A stretch of 64,000 nucleotides of DNA from an uncultured Lachnospiraceae bacterium (GCA_946549035.1 CAMNQH010000004.1:38646-102645), one strand, 5' to 3'. Positions 1 to 9,375 are shown, numbered from the stretch's first letter. Made by a program: numbers and translations. The notes: a model not told the origin generated them from the letters alone.

Positions 1-482
1 CAACGAAAGGCTTGAGGAGGAAGTGAGTTTAATATTTGGGTAAATGCCAGTACACATACCCAACCCATAGCGATATACAGTATGGAGGAAAACCATTTGG
101 GACAAGTAATCCAAAATGCTTTTACCAATATGCCGGCAAGAGCAATTCCCCATACAAGAGATAACAGGCCGTAACCGGTTTTACCTTGAAGAACAATGAC
201 ACATACCGGAGTATACGTACCGGCGATGAGTACAAATATCATCATATGGTCGATTTTCCGTAAGATTCGGTTGGTACGTTCCGATAAGTCCAAGGCATGA
301 TAAGTTGTGCTTGCGCCGTACAGTAAAATCATACTGAGTATAAAGATGCCTAAAGATATGGTATGCAGGCTGTCAGGATTTGTAGAGGCTTTAATCAGCA
401 GCGGTGTTGCGGAAAAGACAGCCATCATCATTCCAATGAAATGGGTAATAGAGCTGCCGGGATCTTTTAAATGAAATTTCAT
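1..482 (-). CDS. Hemolysin III (HlyIII/TrhA/YqfA) family membrane protein, 3' truncated by window start
   Basis: Manual reverse-strand translation MKFHLKDPGSSITHFIGMMMAVFSATPLL...YGASTTYHALDLSERTNRILRKIDHMMIFVLIAGTYTPVC shows HlyIII motifs; runs off the left edge. Confidence 0.85.
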   Translation of the reverse strand, partial: MKFHLKDPGSSITHFIGMMMAVFSATPLLIKASTNPDSLHTISLGIFILSMILLYGASTTYHALDLSERTNRILRKIDHMMIFVLIAGTYTPVCVIVLQGKTGYGLLSLVWGIALAGILVKAFWITCPKWFSSILYIAMGWVCVLAFTQILNSLPPQAFR

Positions 483-693
483 AACAATCATCTCCTGTTT
501 CATGTGATAAAGTTGTTGGTTGGCTGCTTGTATTGTAAGGTGTTTCAGCCATACAAAGGGTATGAAATAAAACATAAAAGCATTCTTTATAATATATGTA
601 GTAACTGAGAAAAGTATGTAACATAGTTTTAATAACCACATATGAGATAACTGAATACTAGCACACTTGAAGAAAGAAGTCAATATAAATTTG

Positions 694-722
694 TTGACTT
701 TGTTATAAGGGTCTGTTATCAT
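694..722 (+). promoter_or_regulatory. Sigma-A type promoter for DEAD-box helicase (TTGACT-N17-TATCAT)
   Basis: TTGACT at 694-699, 17-nt spacer, TATCAT at 717-722. Confidence 0.6.
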
Positions 723-728
723 AAGCAA

Positions 729-844
729 CAGTACCCTCAGTTGGCAAGGGGCGTGTTTCCCTTTGTCCACTGAGGGGATGTCCCACAGATGATCAATGGG
801 GCATTTGAATTATGCCGGCAGTTTAGAAAGGAATTATGTAATAT
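729..844 (+). promoter_or_regulatory. Structured 5' leader with two tandem hairpins
   Basis: CCCTCAGT 734-741 / ACTGAGGG 769-776; ATGTCCCA 778-785 / TGGGGCAT 797-804. Confidence 0.5.
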
Positions 845-2434
845 ATGGAAAAGATCAGATTTGAGGAAATGAATTTATACCCGCAGATTTTAAGAGCTAT
901 TGAGGAAATGGGTTTTGAAGAAGCAACCCCCATCCAAGAGCGGGCAATTCCCGTAGTAATGGAAGGAGGAGACGTGATTGGGCAGGCTCAGACCGGAACA
1001 GGGAAGACAGCAGCCTTTGGGATTCCTCTTTTACAAAAAGTAGATCTTGGTAATAAGAAGACACAGGCTATAGTGCTTTGCCCCACCAGAGAATTAGCAG
1101 TACAGGTAGCGGAGGAGATTCGAAACCTGAGTAAATATATGCACGGAATTAAAGTACTCCCGGTCTACGGAGGCCAGGACATTGGAAAACAGATTCGTTC
1201 ACTGAAAGGCGGAGCTCAGATTATCATTGGTACGCCGGGACGTGTTATGGATCACCTGAGACGGAAAACGATTCGATGCGAGTATGTGCATACAATTGTT
1301 TTGGATGAAGCTGATGAAATGTTGAATATGGGCTTTCGAGAGGACATTGAGACAGTTTTGGAATACCTGCCACAAGAGCGGCAGACGGTTCTTTTTTCTG
1401 CAACGATGCCCAAACCCATTTTGGAAATTACAAAAAAATATCAAAAAGACGCCACTACCATTAAGGTGGTAAAAAAGGAATTAACGGTTCCCAATATTGA
1501 ACAATACTATTTTGACGTTAAGAGAAAAGATAAGGTAGAAATATTAAGCCGTCTGTTGGATGTATATGATCCAAAACTTTCTCTGGTATTCTGCAATACA
1601 AAGCGTATGGTAGACGAAGTGACAGAAGCCCTGCAAGGCAGAGGCTATTTTGCAGAAGGACTGCATGGAGATATGAAACAAAGCCAAAGAGACCGGGTAA
1701 TGAATGGATTTCGAAATGGCAAGACGGAGATTCTTGTAGCAACGGACGTTGCGGCCCGGGGCATTGATGTGGATGATGTGGAAGCAGTGTTTAATTATGA
1801 TCTGCCGCAGGATGATGAATATTATGTACATCGTATCGGTAGAACCGGCCGTGCCGGACGCTGCGGCCAGGCATTTACTTTTGTAAAAGGGAAAGAAGTT
1901 TATAAGTTAAAAGATATCCAGCGTTATTGTAAGACTAAGATTTTAGCGCGTCCCATTCCCAGTATGGATGATGTGGCCCAAATGCGCCTGGAAAAAATCA
2001 TGCAGAATGTGGATACTATTATTGAAGAAGAAGATTTAACAAAGCCCATCAATATGATAGAACAGTTTGTAAATGAATCGGATTACACTGCTATGGACAT
2101 TGCGGCTGCTTTTTTAAAGATGGCTCTTGGAATGCAGGAAGCAGGCGGTGTGACTGCCCGGGAAGTTGATTTTGGCGATACTGGAGCAGAAGAAGGCATG
2201 GTGCGGTTGTTTATCAATATTGGAAAGAAACAGAAAGTGAAACCCGGAGATATTCTGGGGGCCATTGCAGGAGAAAGCGGAATGCCTGGTAAGCTGGTGG
2301 GAGCTATTGATATGTTTGACAAATACACTTTTGTAGAAGTTCCCAGAGAATATGGAAAAGAAGTTTTGCATGCCATGGCAAATGCTAAGATTAAAGGGCA
2401 AAGTATTAATATTGAGCCGGCAAATCAAAAATAA
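845..2434 (+). CDS. DEAD/DEAH-box RNA helicase with DbpA-type C-terminal RNA-binding domain
   Basis: AQTGTGKT, VLDEADEML, SATMP, HRIGRTGRAGR motifs; C-terminal IGKKQKVKPGDILGAIAGESGMPGKLVGAIDMFDKYTFVEVP. Confidence 0.96.
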   Translation: MEKIRFEEMNLYPQILRAIEEMGFEEATPIQERAIPVVMEGGDVIGQAQTGTGKTAAFGIPLLQKVDLGNKKTQAIVLCPTRELAVQVAEEIRNLSKYMHGIKVLPVYGGQDIGKQIRSLKGGAQIIIGTPGRVMDHLRRKTIRCEYVHTIVLDEADEMLNMGFREDIETVLEYLPQERQTVLFSATMPKPILEITKKYQKDATTIKVVKKELTVPNIEQYYFDVKRKDKVEILSRLLDVYDPKLSLVFCNTKRMVDEVTEALQGRGYFAEGLHGDMKQSQRDRVMNGFRNGKTEILVATDVAARGIDVDDVEAVFNYDLPQDDEYYVHRIGRTGRAGRCGQAFTFVKGKEVYKLKDIQRYCKTKILARPIPSMDDVAQMRLEKIMQNVDTIIEEEDLTKPINMIEQFVNESDYTAMDIAAAFLKMALGMQEAGGVTAREVDFGDTGAEEGMVRLFINIGKKQKVKPGDILGAIAGESGMPGKLVGAIDMFDKYTFVEVPREYGKEVLHAMANAKIKGQSINIEPANQK

Positions 2435-2449
2435 TGAGGGTGATTATGT

Positions 2450-3430
2450 ATGGAAAATGGGAGAGAAACATCAGGTAGTTCTAAAAGACCAATGAGTATC
2501 GCGATTTTGATAGCGGTCATAGTACTTGTAGTGGCAGTTGTGTTTATCATGATATTTATGCTCCGAAGAGGCGTTCGCAGTATTAGCATTGAGGAAGCAA
2601 AAGAAATTGCATTGGCAGATGCGGGCGTTTCCACCAATGAGGTAACATATAGCAAAGAAGAACTGGATCGGGACGATGGGGAAACGATGTATGAACTGGA
2701 ATTTCATACAGGGGATATGAAATATCAATATGAGGTAAATCGAAAAACGGGCAATATCTACAGCAAAAGCAAAGAGACCGTTGCAAGTCAGAAAACAATG
2801 GAAGGTAGTTCTTCCGGAAACGACGGTGCAGCAGAAGAAGGTGCCCTTTCCGATACGCCTCCGAAAGAAACGCTTCCAACCGAATCTGAGCAAGGAGAGG
2901 TGCAGCAGGAGACAGAGCCAGAGAATCAAGCAGGGCAAATCACCATCGAAGAGGCCAAAAATGTAGCCCTTTCTGACGCAGGTGTGGATGCTTCCCAGGC
3001 AGTTTTTACAAAAGAACAGTCAGATTATGAAGACGGGATACCAGTGTATGATCTGGAATTTTATACCTCAACTACAGAGTACGAATATGAAATAAACGCA
3101 GAGACAGGGGCTGTATACAGCAAAAAGGCAGACGCTCATGGAACAGGCTCCGGGCATTCAGGGCATTATGATGATACGGAACATCCTGATAATACGCAGC
3201 ATTATAATGGAACAGAGCATACAGGGAATCTCATTGGAGAAGACGAAGCAAAAAACATTGCTGTGAATTATGCAGGTCTGTCGTTACAGGATGTGAATCT
3301 TTTGAAAGTAGAATTAGACACTGACGACGGCCAAAGCGTGTATGAAGTGGAATTTTATAAAGAAAATCAGGAATATGATTATAAAATAGACGCTTGGACG
3401 GGGAATATTATTGAATACAGTATGGATTAG
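2450..3430 (+). CDS. Membrane-anchored protein with three PepSY domains
   Basis: N-terminal TM; three repeats of ISIEEAKEIALADAGV...YELEF...YEYEINAETGAVYS type. Confidence 0.85.
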   Translation: MENGRETSGSSKRPMSIAILIAVIVLVVAVVFIMIFMLRRGVRSISIEEAKEIALADAGVSTNEVTYSKEELDRDDGETMYELEFHTGDMKYQYEVNRKTGNIYSKSKETVASQKTMEGSSSGNDGAAEEGALSDTPPKETLPTESEQGEVQQETEPENQAGQITIEEAKNVALSDAGVDASQAVFTKEQSDYEDGIPVYDLEFYTSTTEYEYEINAETGAVYSKKADAHGTGSGHSGHYDDTEHPDNTQHYNGTEHTGNLIGEDEAKNIAVNYAGLSLQDVNLLKVELDTDDGQSVYEVEFYKENQEYDYKIDAWTGNIIEYSMD

Positions 3431-3530
3431 TATACTGATCTTTAGATTTCTTGATTTATTAATTTTCTGGAAGAACATAGAAAAGGGAACAAATAAAACG
3501 GAAAATATAATAAGACGATAAAGTAATCAA

Positions 3531-3559
3531 CGGCAGCATTATAGATAAAAATGCTGCCG
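3531..3559. terminator. Hairpin between convergent genes, possible bidirectional terminator
   Basis: CGGCAGCATT 3531-3540 / AATGCTGCCG 3550-3559, 10-bp perfect stem. Confidence 0.5.
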
Positions 3560-3578
3560 GTATCTATTTATAGTGTAC

Positions 3579-3806
3579 TTATGCGGCTTTTGAATAATCA
3601 ATAATCGCGATTTCCTGCATAAGCTGTTTGGCAATATTGATGAGGTTTTCAAGTTGTTTTGCAACCTCATTGGAATAATATTTCTCTCCGCATTGTTCGC
3701 ATTCCTCACAAGGGACATTTTTAATGATAATAATACAATTTTTATAATTTACTACATGGGTTGTGATAGATGGAATAGTGGTTTTGCACTTACAATACAT
3801 ACACAT
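3579..3806 (-). CDS. YgiT-type zinc-finger protein (putative antitoxin)
   Basis: CxxC...CEECxxCGEKYYSNEVAKQLE motif; lies just downstream of a DUF4258-type gene. Confidence 0.8.
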   Translation of the reverse strand: MCMYCKCKTTIPSITTHVVNYKNCIIIIKNVPCEECEQCGEKYYSNEVAKQLENLINIAKQLMQEIAIIDYSKAA

Positions 3807-3811
3807 AGCTA

Positions 3812-4126
3812 TTACCCCTTTCTTGTTTTTAAATCTGTTTCAAATTTATCCGTGTTAGGATAATAAGCGGTTATAAAGAAGATGGTTTCACCGTTTGAAC
3901 CAACAACAATATGCAATACTTTATTTTCTTTCGTATATCCGAAAATGAGACAACTGGGGTGAGGAAAATCGTTAGGATAGTCTTCTATGATTTCCCCTGT
4001 CTGCAAGCAGGATTCTACATCATTTATGCTTATGCCTCTTTCCTGCATTCGTTCTAAACAATGCTTTACCCATTTTATGTTAAAATCAGATGTATTATAT
4101 AGAGTTTGGAGCTGTTTTATATCCAT
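3812..4126 (-). CDS. DUF4258 domain-containing protein (putative toxin)
   Basis: HCLERMQERGISINDVESCLQTGEIIEDYPND...LHIVVG...FFITAYYP pattern. Confidence 0.8.
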   Translation of the reverse strand: MDIKQLQTLYNTSDFNIKWVKHCLERMQERGISINDVESCLQTGEIIEDYPNDFPHPSCLIFGYTKENKVLHIVVGSNGETIFFITAYYPNTDKFETDLKTRKG

Positions 4127-4236
4127 AGCTGCACTTCCCTTTTATGTTTGCGTTTATTATACACTATTTTGATGAAAATTAAAATAGGCATTGATATGTT
4201 TGAATTTTATAAACAATTCCCACAAAAGAACACAAT

Positions 4237-4268
4237 AAGGGAACAAATCAGAAATGATTTGTTCCCTT
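4237..4268 (-). terminator. Hairpin downstream of rubrerythrin gene
   Basis: AAGGGAACAAATCA 4237-4250, GAAA loop, TGATTTGTTCCCTT 4255-4268, perfect 14-bp stem. Confidence 0.7.
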
Positions 4269-4302
4269 TTAAATGAAAATCCTTTAAAAATCAGCGTTTA
4301 GA

Positions 4303-4845
4303 TTAACCAAAGTATCTGTTCAACAGGCCTTCAAAAGCCTTGCCATGTCTTGCTTCATCTCTTGCCATTTCATGCACGGTATCATGGATTGCATCCAGAT
4401 TCTGAGCTTTCGCGCGTTTTGCCAGATCAAATTTGCCAGCGGTAGCGCCGTTTTCAGCATCAACTCTCATTTCCAGATTCTTCTTGGTGCTGTCAGTTAC
4501 TACTTCACCTAATAACTCAGCGAATTTAGCAGCGTGCTCAGCTTCTTCCCAAGCAGCTTTCTCCCAGTAAAGACCGATTTCCGGATAGCCTTCTCTATGA
4601 GCTACTCTAGCCATTGCTAAATACATACCTACCTCGGAGCATTCTCCTTCAAAATTAGCTCTCAGATCATTTAAGATATCTTCGCTAACACCCTGTGCTA
4701 CTCCAACTACATGCTCTGCAGCCCATTCTCTTGCGCCAGTCTGCTCTTTGAATTTTTCTGCGGGAGCCTTACATACGGGACATGCCTCCGGTGCTGCTTC
4801 TCCTTCATGAACGTAACCACATACAGTACATACAAATTTTTTCAT
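4303..4845 (-). CDS. rbr: Reverse-type rubrerythrin (N-terminal rubredoxin domain, C-terminal ferritin-like domain)
   Basis: [32 protein letters not shown] followed by ferritin-like four-helix Glu/His motifs; start set at MKKFVC. Confidence 0.93.
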   Translation of the reverse strand: MKKFVCTVCGYVHEGEAAPEACPVCKAPAEKFKEQTGAREWAAEHVVGVAQGVSEDILNDLRANFEGECSEVGMYLAMARVAHREGYPEIGLYWEKAAWEEAEHAAKFAELLGEVVTDSTKKNLEMRVDAENGATAGKFDLAKRAKAQNLDAIHDTVHEMARDEARHGKAFEGLLNRYFG

Positions 4846-4888
4846 AGTGTTTCTTCCTTTCATCTCTATTATTTTATTTTGTTAAAAT

Positions 4889-4903
4889 CAGTAATCATTA
4901 CTG
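4889..4903. promoter_or_regulatory. Fur/PerR-type 7-1-7 operator upstream of rbr
   Basis: CAGTAAT C ATTACTG, perfect 7-1-7 palindrome. Confidence 0.65.
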
Positions 4904-4932
4904 TTTTAAGATAACATATTCAATATAGTTTG

Positions 4933-5346
4933 TCAACAACTTTTTTGGGAAATTTCTTTTTCCAGGCAACCGGGACATTTGCCGAAAAAATGGGTAATAC
5001 TGCCTTCTACCTTACCCTGAAAGTCATGATCGGCAATGACGTTAATATGTTCGATACTGTCCATGTTCAAATCCAGTACGCTGCCGCACTCATTACAAAA
5101 AAAGTGATAATGGGGCTGGATATTAGCATCAAAGCGGTCCGGGCCTTTCCCGGTAGATATTTTCAAAATTTCACCAATCTCCGCTAACAGGGATAAGTTG
5201 CGGTAAACCGTTCCAAGGCTGATGTTGGGAAACTCTTCTTTGATGCCCCAGTATACTGTCTCAGCAGTGGGATGATCGCAACGTTGCATGAGAAATTTCT
5301 TGATGCTTTCCCGTTGGCGGCTGTGTTTCAGCATAGGCACCTCCAA
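4933..5346 (-). CDS. perR: Fur family transcriptional regulator, PerR-like
   Basis: HPTAETVYWGIKEEFPNISLGTVYRNLSLL and HYHFFCNECGSVLDL, CPGC motifs. Confidence 0.85.
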   Translation of the reverse strand: MEVPMLKHSRQRESIKKFLMQRCDHPTAETVYWGIKEEFPNISLGTVYRNLSLLAEIGEILKISTGKGPDRFDANIQPHYHFFCNECGSVLDLNMDSIEHINVIADHDFQGKVEGSITHFFGKCPGCLEKEISQKSC

Positions 5347-5353
5347 TCAATAA

Positions 5354-5368
5354 TAGTAATTGTTACTG
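5354..5368. promoter_or_regulatory. Second Fur/PerR-type 7-1-7 operator upstream of perR
   Basis: TAGTAAT T GTTACTG, near-identical to the box at 4889-4903. Confidence 0.55.
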
Positions 5369-5462
5369 TTTTATAATAATACAGTTTTTTTCATTTGTCA
5401 ACAAGAAAGTTCTAAATCTTGAAAGATATCATAAAATGTAAAAAGTGTTGATAGGAGTAAGT

Positions 5463-6536
5463 ATGTCTGAATTTCAAAAATTTGTTACTTATATTAACTT
5501 ATATGAAGAAAACAGCAAGATTCGAAGTCTGGGTTTTGCCAAAATAGAAAAACGGGGAGAACAGTGTAAGATGGAAATACATATGAGGGGAACCGGGTAT
5601 ACGGGAATTTCTTGTCCAGTCTATTTGTTTGTAAGAAGGGATAGACAAATGGAAGGAATTTCTTTGGGAAAGATACAGATTATGAATGGCGTTGGCGACG
5701 GGCGTTTTTTTATGGATGGAACAAACATTAATAAAAGTGGCTATAATTTGGAGGAAATCGGTGGCTTTTTAATTTTTGTGAATGAAAAAGTGATGTTTGC
5801 CAGCCAGTGGGATGATCAGGAGATTATCCGGGAACATTTTTATTTGCCAGAAAAGGAGACAGGAAACAAGATGGGGAATGCTGGTAACAAGCAGTTGGCA
5901 AATCCGGACATTCCTTTAGAGAATAAAGATCAAGTAAACACGTCAAGTTTACCGGAGAATTATGAACATACAAATACATTAGATGACGCTGAGCATACGC
6001 CGACGGCACAAGAATCAAATAGTGAAGGAATCAATGATTCATTTTCTACAGCCGAAAATATTGGGAATAATCAGTCTGTAAATAGAACAAATCATGCTAA
6101 AAGGCCGGTAATAAAAGCAACGGAGGCTGCAGCCCAGAGGGCCCGCCAGTCCATTCAGGCAATACAAGAACAACCCTGGGAACAAAAATGGCAATTTATT
6201 TTGGAAAACTATCCCGTTCTGACTCCCTTTGAGGGAGAAGAAGAAATTCTTTGTATTCATCTGGAATTGAAGGATTTACGCCTTTTGCCAAAGCGCTATT
6301 GGTATCTTGGCAATAATAGTTTTCTGTTACATGGTTTTTTTAATTACAGATATTTAATATTAGGAACTATGAAAAAAGGAGAAAAAAGAGAGTGGTTCAT
6401 TGGAGTTCCCGGCGTTTTTCAGAGTCAGGAAAAAGTTATGGCGGCAATTTTTGGATTTCCTGAATACAAAAGTGAAAAAGCGTGTACACAGAAAACAGGA
6501 CAATTTGGTTACTGGTATCGTTTTATGGATTTATAA
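5463..6536 (+). CDS. Conserved Lachnospiraceae-type hypothetical protein (DUF6128-like)
   Basis: Long ORF, start set at MSEFQKFVTYINLYE; variable middle linker and conserved-looking C-terminal part; DUF name from memory. Confidence 0.6.
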   Translation: MSEFQKFVTYINLYEENSKIRSLGFAKIEKRGEQCKMEIHMRGTGYTGISCPVYLFVRRDRQMEGISLGKIQIMNGVGDGRFFMDGTNINKSGYNLEEIGGFLIFVNEKVMFASQWDDQEIIREHFYLPEKETGNKMGNAGNKQLANPDIPLENKDQVNTSSLPENYEHTNTLDDAEHTPTAQESNSEGINDSFSTAENIGNNQSVNRTNHAKRPVIKATEAAAQRARQSIQAIQEQPWEQKWQFILENYPVLTPFEGEEEILCIHLELKDLRLLPKRYWYLGNNSFLLHGFFNYRYLILGTMKKGEKREWFIGVPGVFQSQEKVMAAIFGFPEYKSEKACTQKTGQFGYWYRFMDL

Positions 6537-7068
6537 GACTATAGCGGAAGTGGTCTGCCCAATTGGAATGCAAGTAAATACAGCTGCGGCAGATCCCTTC
6601 CTGTACAAATCCCAACCCTTCCAATAGGCGTATGGAGGGCAGGTTATCAGGCAAAACAAAGGCTTCAATTCGGTGGAGTTCCATTTCCTGAAAGACGATA
6701 GAAACAGCCTTTTGAATGCTTTCGGCAGCATATCCATGATGCCAGAAATCAGAATCAAATTTGTACCCGATAAGGCAACTCTGGTATACGGAACGAAGAA
6801 TATTTTGAAAAGAAATGGTTCCGATAATCTGTTCCGGGTGATCTTGGGTAAAAACCCAGAACCGTACCGCATGCTGTTTTAAAGCCAGCTGAAATTCGCA
6901 TCGCAAAAGAGCCGACTGATAATCTATCGTATAGAAATTATGGGGACGGTCCGGTTCTATACGCTCAAAGACGTCTTTGTTTTTTTGATAAAAATTAAGA
7001 ACATCAAGAGCAGAGCTTTCGTGAAGCATCTTTAAAATTAGGCGTTCTGTTTCATAGTACATTTCCAT
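6523..7068 (-). CDS. GNAT family N-acetyltransferase (RimJ/RimL type)
   Basis: YYETERLILKML...IGYKFDSDFWHHGYAAESIQKAVSIVFQEMELHRIEAFVLPDNLPSIRLLEGLGFVQEG. Confidence 0.92.
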   Translation of the reverse strand: MEMYYETERLILKMLHESSALDVLNFYQKNKDVFERIEPDRPHNFYTIDYQSALLRCEFQLALKQHAVRFWVFTQDHPEQIIGTISFQNILRSVYQSCLIGYKFDSDFWHHGYAAESIQKAVSIVFQEMELHRIEAFVLPDNLPSIRLLEGLGFVQEGICRSCIYLHSNWADHFRYSLINP

Positions 7069-7787
7069 TACCCTACCTCCTGGGACTGTATGGAATCTGT
7101 TCCCCGAATTTCCACATGAGAAATTGATTTCAAAAGCAGATCCCGAAAGCTTGTCAATTCTTCTATAGTATATGCAGAAAATCTGGGAGAAATAACCTGG
7201 GGAGAGAATTGATAGTTTTGGAGATAATAAGCATCTGCACCGGACAGCCAGGAGCCGATGGCTGCAAAATCTTCTTTTTGATGTAATTCTCTTGTAACCG
7301 TAGTGCGAAATTCATAGGCGATAGATCCTTCCAATAAAAATGCTGCCGAGTCAGCAATCCGGGAAAAATCCATATGGGATAAACCGCAGATTTCGGCATA
7401 TTTATCCGGGGCTCCTTTGATATCCATAGCTACATAATCTACCAGGCCGCTTTGGCATAGCTCTTTTAATATCTGAGGCTGGTAACCGTTAGTATCCAGC
7501 TTTATGGACAAGCCCAGATTTTTTATTTCAGAGAGAAAAGGGACAAGTTCTTTTTGAAGGGTAGGTTCTCCTCCGGTAATACATACGCCGTCTAGTATGC
7601 CGGTTCTTTTTTTCAAAAAGTCGACAATTTCGCCAGGATTGTAGGCGGGAGTCGTATTTGGAGAAAGCACCAGATTACCGTTATGGCAAAACGGGCAGTA
7701 AAAATTACAGCCGCCGAAAAATATGGTTGCCGCTACATGCTTGGGATAGTCTAATAGAGTTGTTTTTTGGAGTCCTTGAATATTCAT
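7068..7787 (-). CDS. nrdG: Anaerobic ribonucleoside-triphosphate reductase activating protein-like radical SAM enzyme
   Basis: MNIQGLQKTTLLDYPKHVAATIFFGGCNFYCPFCHNGNLVL radical SAM CxxxCxxC; GGEPTLQ. Confidence 0.85.
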   Translation of the reverse strand: MNIQGLQKTTLLDYPKHVAATIFFGGCNFYCPFCHNGNLVLSPNTTPAYNPGEIVDFLKKRTGILDGVCITGGEPTLQKELVPFLSEIKNLGLSIKLDTNGYQPQILKELCQSGLVDYVAMDIKGAPDKYAEICGLSHMDFSRIADSAAFLLEGSIAYEFRTTVTRELHQKEDFAAIGSWLSGADAYYLQNYQFSPQVISPRFSAYTIEELTSFRDLLLKSISHVEIRGTDSIQSQEVG

Positions 7788-7950
7788 AGGTCAGACCTCT
7801 TTTTGCACGATAGATTTTGGATCGCAGTTGGGAACAAAGTAGTTTGTTCTCCCTATATAAAGCTCATTATAACATAAGATAGGAACAAAAGAATGACGAT
7901 TTGCTTTTTTTTTGTTATACTGTTCTATACAATATAGAAAGGACAAGACC

Positions 7951-8427
7951 ATGGAACAGGACGAACGATATATGAAAGAGGCCATACGTCAGGCGAAAAA
8001 GGCATATGCCTTAAAAGAAGTACCAATTGGCTGTGTCATTGTATATGAAGGAAAAATTATAGCCCGGGGATATAATCGTAGAAATACGGATAAGAATACC
8101 TTGGCTCATGCAGAGTTGATTGCCATAAAAAAGGCAAGCAAGAAATTGGGAGACTGGCGCCTGGAAGGATGTACGATTTACATTACATTGGAACCCTGTC
8201 AGATGTGCGCCGGAGCCATTGTTCAGGCTCGTGTGACCAGGGCGGTAATCGGAAGCATGAATCCAAAGGCCGGTTGTGCGGGCTCTGTACTCAATCTTCT
8301 GCAAATAGCGCAATTTAATCATCAAGTAGAACTGGAAAAAGGTGTTCTAGGGGAGGAATGCTCTCAAATGCTGTCACAATTTTTCCGGGAACTGCGTATT
8401 TATAAGAAAAATTCCCAGGAAGGTTGA
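7951..8427 (+). CDS. tadA: tRNA adenosine(34) deaminase TadA
   Basis: TLAHAELIAI (HAE), TLEPCQMCAGAI (PCxxC); start set at MEQDERYMKEA. Confidence 0.95.
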   Translation: MEQDERYMKEAIRQAKKAYALKEVPIGCVIVYEGKIIARGYNRRNTDKNTLAHAELIAIKKASKKLGDWRLEGCTIYITLEPCQMCAGAIVQARVTRAVIGSMNPKAGCAGSVLNLLQIAQFNHQVELEKGVLGEECSQMLSQFFRELRIYKKNSQEG

Positions 8428-8452
8428 CTTTTTAATGAAAACAGGATATACT
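8424..8452 (+). promoter_or_regulatory. Consensus promoter for SRP RNA (TTGACT-N17-TATACT), overlapping the tadA stop codon
   Basis: TTGACT 8424-8429, 17-nt spacer, TATACT 8447-8452; tadA TGA is 8425-8427. Confidence 0.75.
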
Positions 8453-8457
8453 TAAGG

Positions 8458-8726
8458 CTCCGAGCAGCTGGGGAGGCAGCGGTGCCCTGTACCAACAATC
8501 CGCTATAGTTGGAGTGATGCTCTGCCCCGGGTGACTGGCTGCGGGGCTGCCTCTTATAAGTGGCGTTGAAGGTTGGGTCTTACGCAACGAAAATCTGTGA
8601 ACCGTGTCAGGGTAGGAATACAGCAGCACTAAGCAGAACCTTTCGTGTGCCGTGAGGGCGCCTGATCTGAGCTAACTGTAGGAGTAACGTCCGTGGCCGT
8701 GATTCAAAGCAGAGCGCTCGGATTTA
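8458..8726 (+). ncRNA. ffs: Large (Gram-positive type) signal recognition particle RNA
   Basis: Core GTGAACCGTGTCAGGGTAGGAATACAGCAGCACTAAG (SRP domain IV type); terminal CCGAGC 8460-8465 / GCTCGG 8716-8721 pairing; downstream of tadA as in many Firmicutes. Confidence 0.9.
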
Positions 8727-8742
8727 TGATGGGGGAAATACT

Positions 8743-9261
8743 ATGTGGAAAAAGATTCGTAATTTTGTCTATGATTCCTGCGATATCATGGAGCTTGTGA
8801 TGGCAATGATGGTTTTAGTTGCCATATTTGTTGCCTTTGTTTCCTTATGGAATCCTTTTATGGATTTTGTAAACAGCCGATTTGAACATGGCTCCTTTTT
8901 AACATTTGTGGGGTATGTATTTAATATTCTCATAGGAATCGAATTTTTGAAGTTATTGTGTCATCCCAATGCTAATACGGTGCTGGAGGTGCTTACTTTT
9001 TTGGTGGCAAGACACATGATAATAGAAGAGACAAGCGTTGTAGAGAATTTGTTAAGCATCGTGAGCATTGCAGTGTTATTTGCTATGAAGAAATATTTGG
9101 ATCTTCCCACCAATGCAGAGGGCGCGGATATGTTTGTCTCAGATTATGATTGGAAAAAGTTTCAGGAGAAAAGAAAGCAGAAGCGGGATAAGGTAATTCA
9201 AGAAAAGTCTGAACGTTTGAAACAGCGCACAAAACCGTTGCAGATGGAAGATAATGAGTGA
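8743..9261 (+). CDS. Small integral membrane protein, PsiE-like
   Basis: Four hydrophobic segments; IGIEFLKLLCHPNANTVLEVLTFLVARHMIIEE pattern resembles PsiE family. Confidence 0.6.
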   Translation: MWKKIRNFVYDSCDIMELVMAMMVLVAIFVAFVSLWNPFMDFVNSRFEHGSFLTFVGYVFNILIGIEFLKLLCHPNANTVLEVLTFLVARHMIIEETSVVENLLSIVSIAVLFAMKKYLDLPTNAEGADMFVSDYDWKKFQEKRKQKRDKVIQEKSERLKQRTKPLQMEDNE

Positions 9262-9263
9262 CT

Positions 9264-9291
9264 AAAAGAGAGGCATTTTGTCTCTCTTTTT
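9264..9291 (+). terminator. Intrinsic terminator
   Basis: AAAAGAGAG...CTCTCTTTTT hairpin with T-run. Confidence 0.75.
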
Positions 9292-9375
9292 AAATAAAAT
9301 GATTGTTGTCTTAAAAATGATAAGATATAACAATACCCATGGTCGAATACTATAACCAGGGAAGGAAGTGGATAG

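Noticed and set aside
7830-7853. GGGAACAAA-gtag-TTTGTTCtCCC hairpin in the nrdG 5' region as an NrdR box or riboswitch
   Set aside because: Does not match the NrdR consensus; too small for an aptamer. Possibly only a stabilising 5' hairpin.
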